This document shows, piece by piece, positions 34,257 to 41,890 of a DNA stretch of 64,000 nt. The DNA lies in assembly GCF_003696265.1 (NCBI RefSeq), contig NZ_RFFH01000015.1:62001-126000 (forward strand), given 5' to 3'. Every line of letters starts with the position of its first letter. Within the stretch, counting starts at the first letter, position 1. Made by a program: the position numbers and the translations under genes. Under the pieces are notes generated by a model that did no database searches, had not been told where the DNA came from, and saw nothing but the letters and a program-made list of their open reading frames with translations. This DNA is from Nocardia stercoris. Its GTDB lineage: Bacteria > Actinomycetota > Actinomycetes > Mycobacteriales > Mycobacteriaceae.

Positions 34257-36256
34257 TACACGCTGGTCTTCAACGCCTTGTCGATGATCTGAGTCAGCGC
34301 GTTGACGATCGAATCCCCGGTCACCACCGTGTACAGCACGGCCCCGAACGCCGCCGCGGCGATGGTCCCGATCGCGTACTCCGCGGTGCTCTGCCCCTCT
34401 TCCCCGGCGACCGCTGCCGCCGCGAACGCGCGGACCCGCGTCCCGGCGCGCTGCACTGCCCCACCCCGTTCGCGCAGTCCCCGTGCCGCCGAGACCAACC
34501 GCTCCCCCGCACGATGCGCCAGAACCGTCCGCACGATCAGCGCTCGCGGCAATCCGTTGGTGCCCATCGATATCCCGCTCCCGCGCACGGGCACGACCTC
34601 CCCGGCCGGCAACGGGTCCACTGCGAGCGGCAAGGGTTCCACCGCGGGCGACCGCAGCTCCGACCCACCGAGCTCCTGCGGTTCCTGACGAACCGATACG
34701 GACGGCACCGGCAATTCCGCCTGCGGCAACGCTGCGCCGACGGACTGATCGCGCAGTCGCGCGCCCGCAAGTTCGGCCAGAGCTCTGCCCGTCGAACGCA
34801 ATTGGTCGAGCAACCAACGAAGCAGGTTGTGGCGCTCGAGCGCACCATCCCGCTGTTCCGAAACCTCCACCCGAGACCGGACCGCGCCCCACAGCCGCCG
34901 ACCGGACATCCGCACCATCGTGATCAACACCGCCACACCCCTTTTCCCCATCGACCGAATCTGGACCGTTCCCCCGCACAACACTTGCCGGTACCGCGCC
35001 CTGAGCACCGAACCCACCTCGACGGTCGCCAGTGACCGCGCCGCCACGACCAGCAGCCCGCGCGACGTCGCGAGGGTCCCGGTCACCTCCCGCACCCGTC
35101 TTGTCGCCCCGCGGAGCAATTGCCGCGTCGTCGACGTGAGCGCAGGCCGACCCGAAGCCTTCCCGCCGACCACCGAAATCGACGCGGCCACACCGCTCCA
35201 CGGACTGCGCCGCGCCACAGCTACTCGGAGCGCCCGAGAGAATCGCGTCCGGTTCATTACCGACCAGAACCGAAACCCGAACCCACGGGCCATCGCAAAC
35301 AGCCGGCCCCCAGCCCACCAGCGCGAATCCGACCACACCGCCCGCAACCGAAGCGCCCGGCGAAATTGCTTCCGGGTCACGCCGATTGGCGGCTGTGGTG
35401 CAGGCCGGCGTACGGGGACACGGGATCCGTTCGGAGCACGCACCGCAGCCGATCGCGAGGTCGCAGCGACTCCGAACCCCGGCTGACACCTGCATGCCGG
35501 CACCGAGCAGCCCGCTTCGTCCGAGCAAGAGGCGAAGGACGCGTCGGGCTGCGGCCCAGTCGCTTCGAGTTGAGATCGGCCGAGTGGACCCGATTGTGGC
35601 CCAGGCACGTCCGATCGCGATCGGTCGAGGGAGTCGGGCTGCAAGCCAAGCTCTTGCAGTTGTGATCGACCGAGCAGGTCCGGTTGCGGCCCACGCGCGT
35701 CCAGTGGCGATGCGACGAGCGAGTCCGGCTGCAGCCCAGGCTCGTCCGGTTGCGGTCCACCGAGCAAGCCGGGCTGCGGCCCACCCTCGTCCAGTCGCGG
35801 TCCACCGAGCAAGCCGGGCTGCGGCCCACCCTCCTCCGGTTGCGGACCACCAAGCGAATCGGGTTGCGGACCACGCGCGTCCGGTTGCGGCCCACCGAGC
35901 AAGTCGGGCTGCGGCCCACCCTCGTCCGGATGCGGCCCACTGGGCAAGTCGGGCTGCGGCCCGCCCTCGTCCGGATGCGGCCCACCGAACAAGCCGGGCT
36001 GCAGCCCAGGCTCGTCCGGTTGCGGTCCACCGAGCGAATCGGGTTGCGGACCAAGCGCGTCCGGTTGCGATTGGCCAAGCGAGTCGGGTTGCAGCCCAGG
36101 CTCGTCCAGTCGCGGTCCACCGAGCGACTGCCCAAGCACGTCCCGTTCCGATGGGTGGAGCTGGTCGGGTTGCAACCCAGGCTCTTCCAGCTGGGCTGGG
36201 GCGGGCGGATCCGGCCGGATCGGCTGCGGCTGGGCCGCCGGTCGTGTGGTGTTCAC
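34256..36256 (-). CDS. DUF4244 Flp-type pilin fused to a long repeat-bearing N-terminal region
   Basis: 666-codon frame. The last ~50 residues are a DUF4244 Flp pilin (Rv3656c type): prepilin site EEGQSTAEY (G then four residues then E-Y), then AIGTIAAAAFGAVLYTVV. Cleavage after that Gly would release a 45-residue pilin. GTG 36256 has AAAGGGGA upstream and lies 67 nt after tadC. Residues 46-240 are 13 tandem 15-residue units (consensus GGPQPDEGGPQPDLL). Residues 240-560 are Arg-rich with low third-position GC and no known domain. The usual protein is about 60-100 residues. Internal ATG 34567 would give a normal 103-residue pilin. Confidence 0.7.
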   Translation of the reverse strand: MNTTRPAAQPQPIRPDPPAPAQLEEPGLQPDQLHPSERDVLGQSLGGPRLDEPGLQPDSLGQSQPDALGPQPDSLGGPQPDEPGLQPGLFGGPHPDEGGPQPDLPSGPHPDEGGPQPDLLGGPQPDARGPQPDSLGGPQPEEGGPQPGLLGGPRLDEGGPQPGLLGGPQPDEPGLQPDSLVASPLDARGPQPDLLGRSQLQELGLQPDSLDRSRSDVPGPQSGPLGRSQLEATGPQPDASFASCSDEAGCSVPACRCQPGFGVAATSRSAAVRAPNGSRVPVRRPAPQPPIGVTRKQFRRALRLRAVWSDSRWWAGGRLFAMARGFGFRFWSVMNRTRFSRALRVAVARRSPWSGVAASISVVGGKASGRPALTSTTRQLLRGATRRVREVTGTLATSRGLLVVAARSLATVEVGSVLRARYRQVLCGGTVQIRSMGKRGVAVLITMVRMSGRRLWGAVRSRVEVSEQRDGALERHNLLRWLLDQLRSTGRALAELAGARLRDQSVGAALPQAELPVPSVSVRQEPQELGGSELRSPAVEPLPLAVDPLPAGEVVPVRGSGISMGTNGLPRALIVRTVLAHRAGERLVSAARGLRERGGAVQRAGTRVRAFAAAAVAGEEGQSTAEYAIGTIAAAAFGAVLYTVVTGDSIVNALTQIIDKALKTSV
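35537..36121 (-). repeat. 45-bp minisatellite, 13 units
   Basis: Thirteen tandem units of exactly 45 bp (585 bp) in the DUF4244 frame. Unit consensus is GGPQPDEGGPQPDLL; the distal units (for example DRSRSDVPGPQSGPL) are the most diverged and the central ones nearly identical. A further related partial unit lies upstream (EEPGLQPDQL). Unit length divisible by three keeps the frame open whatever the copy number. All three minus-strand frames and several plus-strand frames are stop-free across the array. Confidence 0.92.
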
Positions 36257-36322
36257 AGGTGTCCCCTTTCACCAGGTCCGGGGCGGCGGGTCCGCGCCGG
36301 AAGGTTCGAGTCGTCGCGGCGG

Positions 36323-36925
36323 TCATCGCAGGCCTGCGCCCAGTACTCGGCCGGCCAGGCCGATTACCACCGGCACGATGCCGAGGCAGACGAACGCCGG
36401 GAGGAAGCAGAGGCCTAGTGGGCCGCTGATCAGGACGCCGGCTCGTTCGGCGCGAGCGGCGGCGGCGTCCTCGATCGCACCGCGGCGCTGCTGGGCTAGT
36501 TCGGTGACCGCGTCGGCCAGCGCGGCACCGGAACGGGCTGAGCGGCAGGCCAATCGAGCGAGGGCGGTGGTGTCCTCATCGGCGGCGTCGTCGGCTGCGC
36601 GCTGCCAGGCGACAGTCGGATCGGCGCCCAGCGCCAGCAATCCGGCCGCCTGGGCCAATGCGGTGCCCAGCGGCTGTGGGGCGATCGGCGCCACAGCACG
36701 AGCCGCCACCGCGACCGGCAACCCGGAACGCAGACATCCGGCCAGCAGATCGAGAGCCGACGCCGCGGCGAGCGGATCGAGGCGCGGACGCTTATCCGGT
36801 CCCGCCGGCTGCGGCGCAGCGCCGGCCGACAGGGCGCGCAGGCGGAGGCCCGAACCCGTCGACGTGGGCAGAAGGACCAGGGATCCCGCGACCGCGGCCG
36901 ACGCCCAGACTGCCGCGGCCATCAT
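36323..36925 (-). CDS. TadC-like type II secretion F protein (Rv3657c-like)
   Basis: 200-residue inner-membrane platform protein of the Flp/Tad pilus. It contains T2SF helices (ALDLLAGCLRSGLPVAVAARAVA; LARLACRSARSGAALADAVTELAQQRRG) and a C-terminal membrane pair (AGVLISGPLGLCFLPAFVCLGIVPVVIGLAGRV, reported in part). Start ATG 36925 or 36922 (MMAAAVWASAAVAG). Its 5' end is homologous to two upstream micro-ORFs, so the functional start could in principle lie elsewhere. Confidence 0.88.
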   Translation of the reverse strand: MMAAAVWASAAVAGSLVLLPTSTGSGLRLRALSAGAAPQPAGPDKRPRLDPLAAASALDLLAGCLRSGLPVAVAARAVAPIAPQPLGTALAQAAGLLALGADPTVAWQRAADDAADEDTTALARLACRSARSGAALADAVTELAQQRRGAIEDAAAARAERAGVLISGPLGLCFLPAFVCLGIVPVVIGLAGRVLGAGLR

Positions 36926-37041
36926 GGCCGCCACCCGCGGCCCGCGAGTGTGCACAGTCGGACAACGGATCCAGCCGATACCGGCAGCAGCACCGACAAA
37001 CCCGCGTCCGCGAACGACGCCCGGACGGTTGCAACCATCAT
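36922..37041 (-). CDS. Micro-ORF: second copy of the tadC N-terminus (39 aa)
   Basis: 39 codons beginning MMVATVRASFADAGLSVLLP and ending GRGWRP-stop. It aligns with the first ~39 codons of tadC (MMAAAVWASAAVAGSLVLLP) and is nearly identical in the middle to the micro-ORF before it. It begins with ATGA overlapping the preceding micro-ORF stop and ends with ATGA overlapping the tadC start. It may be translated or just be a remnant duplication; the preserved coupling is notable. Confidence 0.55.
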   Translation of the reverse strand: MMVATVRASFADAGLSVLLPVSAGSVVRLCTLAGRGWRP

Positions 37042-37154
37042 GGCCGCCACCCCCGGTCCGCGAATGTGCACAGTCGGACAACGGATCCAGCCGATACCGG
37101 CAGCAGCACCGACGAACCCGCGGCCGCGACCGGCATCCACACCGAGGCCGTCAT
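37038..37154 (-). CDS. Micro-ORF: first copy of the tadC N-terminus (38 aa)
   Basis: 38 codons beginning MTASVWMPVAAAGSSVLLPV and ending ADRGWRP-stop. Its ATG overlaps the tadB stop (ATGA), the position where tadC would normally begin. The second half is almost identical to the next copy at DNA level. Presumably the ancestral tadC start, cut off from the rest of tadC by duplication. Confidence 0.55.
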   Translation of the reverse strand: MTASVWMPVAAAGSSVLLPVSAGSVVRLCTFADRGWRP

Positions 37155-37939
37155 GACACCGACCCGCGGGTGATGAGGTCGGTCCACAGCAGGCCGGCGC
37201 AGGCCAGGGCGACGCCGAGCGGCAGGACCACCGCGCCGGCCGGAGTGCCGAACAGCACCCGGATCGGGGCGGCTCCCATTGCTTCGCCGAGCGCCAAACC
37301 GAGCAGTGGGAGGCCCGCCAGCACGGCGGCGCTCGCGCGGGCCCCGGCCAGTGCGGCCGCGGTACGGGCGTGAAAACGCATGCGGGAGACCAGGTCCGCG
37401 CGGGCAGCGGCCAGGAGTTCGGCCAGTGGCAAACCGTGATTCTCGGCGACCTGCCAGGCGTCGGCGACTCGTGCGAGTTCTGCCGCCACGACCGCGTTCG
37501 GGTCGCGTAGGCCGTCGGCGGCCGACCCGCCGAGCCGGCCGCGGGCCGCCCCGACCGCGAAGGCGCGGGCGGTGTCGCCGTCGGCTTCGGCAGCCGCCAG
37601 CTGGGCCGCGGTACTCGGGTGGGCGCCGGCCCGCAGTTCGGCCACGACTGCCGCGAGCGCGGTGGACAGCGCCCGCCGCTCGGCGACTCGTACCCGCTGC
37701 CGCCGCGCCGCCCGCGACCGCACCCAGGCCGTACCCGCGGCCAGTGCGACCGCCGTCCCCGCTCCGGCACCCCACCACACGGCGATCACCGCGGCCAGGA
37801 CAGCACCGACCACACCGGTATTGCGCGACAACGCCTTCCGCGTAGGCGCCGCACCGAACAGTGCCCGGAAACGGCGTCGGGACACCGGCACCGGCACCGT
37901 CAGAAGCGCGGCGGCGGCCACAATCAGCGCCGCGCTCAT
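37151..37939 (-). CDS. TadB-like type II secretion F protein (Rv3658c-like)
   Basis: 262-residue inner-membrane platform protein of the Flp/Tad pilus. Starts with a membrane helix (MSAALIVAAAALLTVPVPVS), a second pair at about 45-70, a cytoplasmic T2SF domain (AERRALSTALAAVVAELRAG; LARVADAWQVAENHGLPLAEL), and C-terminal helices. ATG 37939 overlaps the tadA stop (ATGA) and its own stop overlaps the first tadC micro-ORF. Confidence 0.9.
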   Translation of the reverse strand: MSAALIVAAAALLTVPVPVSRRRFRALFGAAPTRKALSRNTGVVGAVLAAVIAVWWGAGAGTAVALAAGTAWVRSRAARRQRVRVAERRALSTALAAVVAELRAGAHPSTAAQLAAAEADGDTARAFAVGAARGRLGGSAADGLRDPNAVVAAELARVADAWQVAENHGLPLAELLAAARADLVSRMRFHARTAAALAGARASAAVLAGLPLLGLALGEAMGAAPIRVLFGTPAGAVVLPLGVALACAGLLWTDLITRGSVS

Positions 37940-39147
37940 GCGCACAGCCGTTCTGCGAGCAACGCGTGCAGCCGGTCGGCCGCCGGAGCCGGTGCGCCGT
38001 CGGCGCGCCAGGCCGGTTCGATGCGGACTCGGCCATCGGAGTCGCGGACGACCATGCCGATCTCACGGAGGCCGCGGGTACCGTCAGCGCGACGGTGGAC
38101 GTGCAGGACGACGTGGACGGCGGCGGCCAGCTGGCTGTGCAGAGCAGCGCGGTCCATGCCGCCCAGGGCGGCCAGGGCTTCGAGGCGGGCGGGGACCTCC
38201 TGCGGTGAGTTCGCGTGGACGGTGCCGGCGCCGCCGTCGTGGCCGGTGTTCAGGGCGGTGAGCAGGTCGACTACCTCGGCGCCGCGCACCTCGCCGATCA
38301 CGATGCGATCGGGGCGCATGCGCAGGGCCTGCCGGACCAGGTCGCGGACCGTCACCGCGCCCGCACCCTCGACGTTCGCGGTGCGGGCGACCAACCGGAC
38401 CACGTGCGGATGCGGTGGCGCCAGTTCGGCGGCGTCTTCGACGCAGATGATGCGTTCGGCCGCATCGACTTTCGCCAGGAGACCGGAGAGCAGGGTGGTC
38501 TTTCCGGCTCCGGTGCCGCCGACCACCAGGAAGGCGATCCGGGCCGCGACGATCTGTTCCAACAGCACCTTCGCGGCCGGAGCCACCGCGCCGCCGGCCG
38601 CGAGGGCGTCGAGTCCCTGTGCGGCCGGGCGCAGTACACGCAGCGACAGGCAGGTACCGCCGTGGGCGATCGGCGCGAGTACCGCGTGCAGCCGCACACC
38701 GAACGAATCACCCAGCACCGCATCGAATTCCGGCAGTCGGCCGTCGACCCAGGGCTGGGCGTCGTCCAAGCGCCGGCCCGCCGACAAAGCGAGGCGCTGC
38801 GCCAGCCGGCGCACCGCGGCCTCGTCGGCGAAGCAGACCGAGGTGCGCCGCAACCCGTGCCCGCGGTCGACCCACACCGCGTCGGGCCCGGTGACCAGCA
38901 CGTCGGAGACCTGCGGATCGTGCAGCAGCGGTTCGAGGACACCGGCCCCGGTCAGCTCGGTCTGCAGCAGCCGCAGGGCGCGCAGTAGGTCCGTATCCCC
39001 CAGTACTCCGGCCGATTCGGCCCGGATCGCGGCTGCCACCCGGACCGGATCGGGGTCGCCCGGTTCGACCGCCAGCCGCTCCCGGATCCGGTCCAGCAGC
39101 TCCGGCGTGACCACCGGGTCGCCGCGGCGCCCGTCGTCCGCGCTCAT
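37936..39147 (-). CDS. TadA/CpaF-type pilus assembly ATPase (Rv3659c-like)
   Basis: 403-residue hexameric secretion ATPase driving Flp pilus assembly. Walker A is in LVVGGTGAGKTTLLSGLLAK (about 185-204), Asp box IICVEDAAEL, Walker B in RIVIGEVRGAEVVDLL, His box GHDGGAGTVHANSPQEVPAR. ATG 39147 (MSADDGRRGD) overlaps the ssd stop (ATGA). The N-terminal domain includes the typical VSDVLVTGPDAVWVDRG. Confidence 0.95.
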   Translation of the reverse strand: MSADDGRRGDPVVTPELLDRIRERLAVEPGDPDPVRVAAAIRAESAGVLGDTDLLRALRLLQTELTGAGVLEPLLHDPQVSDVLVTGPDAVWVDRGHGLRRTSVCFADEAAVRRLAQRLALSAGRRLDDAQPWVDGRLPEFDAVLGDSFGVRLHAVLAPIAHGGTCLSLRVLRPAAQGLDALAAGGAVAPAAKVLLEQIVAARIAFLVVGGTGAGKTTLLSGLLAKVDAAERIICVEDAAELAPPHPHVVRLVARTANVEGAGAVTVRDLVRQALRMRPDRIVIGEVRGAEVVDLLTALNTGHDGGAGTVHANSPQEVPARLEALAALGGMDRAALHSQLAAAVHVVLHVHRRADGTRGLREIGMVVRDSDGRVRIEPAWRADGAPAPAADRLHALLAERLCA

Positions 39148-40226
39148 CGCGCCACCGCCAATTCGGCTGCGACGGCCAGTGCGGCGGTGCGCAGTGGCCC
39201 ACGTCGCACGCGCAGCCCGCCGCGCTCCAGGTCCCCGTCGAGCCCCGGCTGCGCACGCACCACCGCCAACAGCGGAAGGCCCAGTGCCGCAGCGACTTCG
39301 CTGCCGTGCAGGCCGCCCGGCGCCGGCCCGCGAACCAGCAAGCGGCACCGCGGATTTCGGCGGCCGATGTGGACGGCCGCCGTGCGGGCGGCCGAGATCG
39401 ACCGCAGCCGGGCGGGCACCACCAGCACGACCAGGTCGGCACCGTCGAGCATCTGATCGGCCGCCCGGCCGCGCTGGGTGGAGACATCGCAGACCACCAG
39501 ATCGCCCGCGGCGCGACCCGCCTCCAGCACGGCTCGCACTGCGGCAGTGCCGATTTCGATCGGTGCCTCACTGCCGGTCGGGCGCGCACAGGCCAGGACC
39601 GCCAGCCCCGGCGCCGCGGTGGGCAACGCGTCGTGCAGGGTGGCGGCGGCGACCCGGCCGTCCTGGATCACCAGATCCGGCCAGCGCGGACCGGCCACCG
39701 ATTCGATGCCGAGCAGCAGATCGAGACCACCTCCGTGCGGGTCGCCGTCGACCAGCAGGGTGTGCGGCCGCAACCGGCCGGTGCCGGTAAGCGCGACGGC
39801 CGCGGCCAGGGTGGAGGCGCCCGCGCCCCCACCGGCGCCGGCGACGGCGACCACCAGCCCGTCACCGGTGCCGCGACCGTCGCGCTGCGCGAAGACCTCG
39901 ATCACGTGCTCGGCCGCTTGGGGCAGCGCATACACCCGGTCGGTACCCACCGCGGCGGCCGCCCGCCATTCCGCCAATCCCGGCTCGCCGACGGTCATCA
40001 GCAGGACCCCCGGCCGGCGCGCGAGACCGGCCGCGGCGCACTGCTGGGCCGAGACGGTGTCCAGGATCACCAATTCCGCAGCGGCCCACAGGGGTCGGCC
40101 GACCGGTCCGGGTTGTTCGTCGAGCGGCCGGTCGGCCGCGGCGGCGATGCGCCGGATCTCCTCGCGCAGCCGATGGTCGGCCAGCAGGACCAGTGCGGGG
40201 GAAGCCGGGCTCGGTGCGGAGTTCAT
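39144..40226 (-). CDS. ssd: Septum site-determining protein Ssd (CpaE/TadZ-like ATPase)
   Basis: 360-residue MinD/ParA-superfamily protein of the CpaE/TadZ type, which localises the pilus machinery and, as studied in M. tuberculosis Rv3660c, affects septation. An N-terminal receiver-like domain (about 1-115) precedes the ATPase. The P-loop AGAGGGAGASTLAAAVAL lacks the canonical lysine, as in other Ssd proteins. LLVDGDPHGGGLDLLLG is the switch/Walker-A' region. ATG 40226 (MNSAPSPAS) is the likely start. First gene of the tad operon. Confidence 0.92.
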   Translation of the reverse strand: MNSAPSPASPALVLLADHRLREEIRRIAAAADRPLDEQPGPVGRPLWAAAELVILDTVSAQQCAAAGLARRPGVLLMTVGEPGLAEWRAAAAVGTDRVYALPQAAEHVIEVFAQRDGRGTGDGLVVAVAGAGGGAGASTLAAAVALTGTGRLRPHTLLVDGDPHGGGLDLLLGIESVAGPRWPDLVIQDGRVAAATLHDALPTAAPGLAVLACARPTGSEAPIEIGTAAVRAVLEAGRAAGDLVVCDVSTQRGRAADQMLDGADLVVLVVPARLRSISAARTAAVHIGRRNPRCRLLVRGPAPGGLHGSEVAAALGLPLLAVVRAQPGLDGDLERGGLRVRRGPLRTAALAVAAELAVAR

Positions 40227-40344
40227 ACCGGTCAGCGTGATCGCGCACACCAGCAGTGGCGACCGGCCTTACGGCGAGTGTGGACAACTCGCACCCTGTG
40301 GATGAAAACAGAACGCCGAGTTACAGGAAAAGGGACCGGCCCGG

Positions 40345-40446
40345 CCGGAAATAGAGGACGGCCCCAGCCGGGGGGGGAGGAGGCTGGGGCCGTCGAGGTT
40401 CAGCCCCGGGGGGTCGGGCTGAACACGCCTGGACCATGTCCAGGTG
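40345..40446 (-). ncRNA. 6C RNA
   Basis: On the minus strand two strong hairpins have C-rich loops, the defining feature of the actinobacterial 6C RNA. GTTCAGCCC (40398-40406) / GGGCTGAAC (40416-40424) has a CCCCCC loop. A 13-bp stem, 40357-40369 with 40382-40394, has a loop of eight consecutive C and a pyrimidine-rich tail acting as terminator. A third small hairpin lies at 40428-40444. A -10-like TAGTAT (40453-40458, minus) precedes the 5' end. The M. tuberculosis 6C RNA (B11, ncRv13660c) lies at the same ssd/Rv3661 junction. Confidence 0.88.
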
Positions 40447-40587
40447 CCAGCAATACTACACCCAGCACCGGTCCGGGGCGCAAGTCCCGAAACTGGAAAT
40501 TTCGAGGTAGCGAGCCTGTGTCTCCCGGACGACAGGACGGTGTGGCACCGAGGCTCCGGACCGGGCGCGGCCTCCTATTCTGTATCC

Positions 40588-41433
40588 GTGACGGCCGAGG
40601 CCAACCAGATACCGGAAGCCGGTGAAACGCCGCGACCCCGCACTCGGGTCGCCGCGTTCTTCGACCTGGACAAGACCGTGATCGCGAAGTCGAGTGCCTT
40701 CGTGTTCAGCCGACCCTTCTACGATCAGGGCCTGCTCAACCGCCGGACGGTGTTGGAGAGCAGCTATGCCCATTTCCTGTTCCTGCTGTCGGGCGCCGAC
40801 CACGACCAGATGGAACGGATGCGCGAGCACCTCACCAAGATGTGCGCGGGCTGGGATGTCGCGCAGGTCAAGGCGATCGTCGCCGAGACGCTGCACGAAC
40901 TCGTCGAACCACTGATCTTCGCCGAGGCCGCGAACCTGATCGCCGACCACAAGATTCGCGGTCACGACGTGGTGATCGTCTCGGCGTCCGGCGAAGAGAT
41001 GGTCGCCCCGATCGCCGCCGCCCTGGGCGCCACGCACACCGCGGCCACCCGCATGGTGATCGAGGACGGCAAGTACGCCGGCAGCGTCGAGTTCTACTGC
41101 TACGGCGAGGGCAAGGTGACCGCCATGCGGCGGCTCGCCGAGGAGCACGGTTACGACCTGTCGCAGTGCTACGCCTACTCCGATTCGATCACCGATCTGC
41201 CGATGCTGTCGGCCGTCGGACACCCGACCGCGGTGAATCCGGACCGGAATCTGCGCCGCGAGGCCACTTCCCGGGGCTGGCCGATCCTGACCTTCAGCAA
41301 CCCGGTCTCACTGTGGGCCCGGTTGCCGGCGGCGTCCACCACGACCGTGGCCGCGACCGCCGCGGTGGGGATCGCCGCGCTCGTGGCCGGCGCGGTCAGT
41401 TACCGCCTGTTGCGCAGAAACCCGCCTGTCTGA
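40588..41433 (+). CDS. HAD-IB family phosphatase, SerB-like, with C-terminal membrane helix
   Basis: 281-residue HAD hydrolase (Rv3661 position). Motif I FFDLDKTVI (about 25-33), motif II VIVSASGEE, motif III Lys in YGEGKVTAMRRL, motif IV YSDSITDLPML. This is the SerB/phosphoserine phosphatase-like IB group; a phospholipid or phosphoserine substrate is possible. The C-terminus has a membrane helix (TVAATAAVGIAALVAGAVSY) followed by Arg-rich residues, so it is likely tail-anchored. GTG 40588 (VTAEANQIP) chosen; sequence upstream in frame contains the 6C locus. Confidence 0.9.
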   Translation: MTAEANQIPEAGETPRPRTRVAAFFDLDKTVIAKSSAFVFSRPFYDQGLLNRRTVLESSYAHFLFLLSGADHDQMERMREHLTKMCAGWDVAQVKAIVAETLHELVEPLIFAEAANLIADHKIRGHDVVIVSASGEEMVAPIAAALGATHTAATRMVIEDGKYAGSVEFYCYGEGKVTAMRRLAEEHGYDLSQCYAYSDSITDLPMLSAVGHPTAVNPDRNLRREATSRGWPILTFSNPVSLWARLPAASTTTVAATAAVGIAALVAGAVSYRLLRRNPPV

Positions 41434-41517
41434 GCCGGTCAGCGGACGCGGATCGTGCCGTCGCGGTGCCCGAAAATACCGCTGACCGGGGCGGATCATT
41501 GAAATTTCGCACAGCCC

Positions 41518-41547
41518 TTGATGTGAGTGCGGTCACAGGGTAACAAT
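41518..41547 (+). promoter_or_regulatory. Strong housekeeping-type promoter of the Ms1-like RNA
   Basis: TTGATG (41518-41523), 17-nt spacer, TAACAAT (41541-41547). It is one of the best sigma-A-like promoters in the window and no coding sequence follows, consistent with an abundant small RNA starting near 41553. Confidence 0.75.
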
Positions 41548-41552
41548 GGTGG

Positions 41553-41852
41553 CACGGAAGGACGGAAGGCCTAGGCCGCACCGGAAGAGAAGGTTCGGTC
41601 TCCCATCCCATCCCTTCCCAGCACGGACGCCAGGCACCCACGCGGAGCGCGCCGCGACAAGGGCAACAGCGTTGTGGGCTTGCGACAACCGGAAATTCGG
41701 CGGCGAACGCCTCGCACGGGTTGCGAGGATGAACCGGCCGGGACCGGCAGATCGCCGAGGCCGAACAGGACACAACCCGATCAGCACGCTTGGTAACCGG
41801 GCTGTCCGTGCTTGCGGGCGGTGTTTCGCACAGACGATGCACCGCCCGCAGT
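41553..41852 (+). ncRNA. Candidate Ms1/MTS2823-like 6S-type RNA (~300 nt)
   Basis: Non-coding interval between the HAD phosphatase and the Rv3662c-like gene, the position of MTS2823 (Ms1) in mycobacteria. It has a strong promoter, and an 11-bp perfect terminator stem (TGCGGGCGGTG 41813-41823 / CACCGCCCGCA 41840-41850). The implied length of about 300 nt equals that of MTS2823. The 5' end GCACGGA (41552-41558) pairs with TCCGTGC (41805-41811), giving the closed-ends fold expected. Purine-rich GGAAGGACGGAAGG follows the 5' end. Ms1 binds core RNA polymerase lacking sigma factor. Primary-sequence homology could not be checked. Confidence 0.72.
41840..41850 (+). terminator. Terminator of the Ms1-like RNA (3' arm)
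   Basis: 3' arm of the 11-bp perfect stem with 5' arm 41813-41823. It also lies just beyond the stop of the convergent Rv3662c-like gene, so it could serve both. Confidence 0.75.
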
Positions 41853-41890
41853 AATGTCCGCACACTATTACCCGCGAGGTGCCCGCCGGG

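Larger units (their letters stand above)
36921..37154 (-). repeat. 116-bp tandem duplication of the tadC 5' end
   Basis: Two nearly identical segments of about 85 bp start at 36921 and 37037 (period 116 bp); tadC itself (below 36925) and the tadB/tadC junction are related flanking copies. 116 bp equals 39 codons plus stop minus the 4-nt overlap, so the period reproduces an ATGA-coupled ORF rather than a fused protein. Confidence 0.88.

Noticed and set aside
35377..36135. 252-codon minus-strand frame across the repeat array with very high third-position GC
   Set aside because: No ribosome-binding site or family resemblance, and it lacks the operon position; noted in the pilin finding but not annotated as a gene.
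33897..36326. 809-codon minus-strand frame running through tadE and the DUF4244 region
   Set aside because: Only its last 119 codons have TadE character. The rest is an alternate frame of the stop-free 45-bp repeat array and Arg-rich region.
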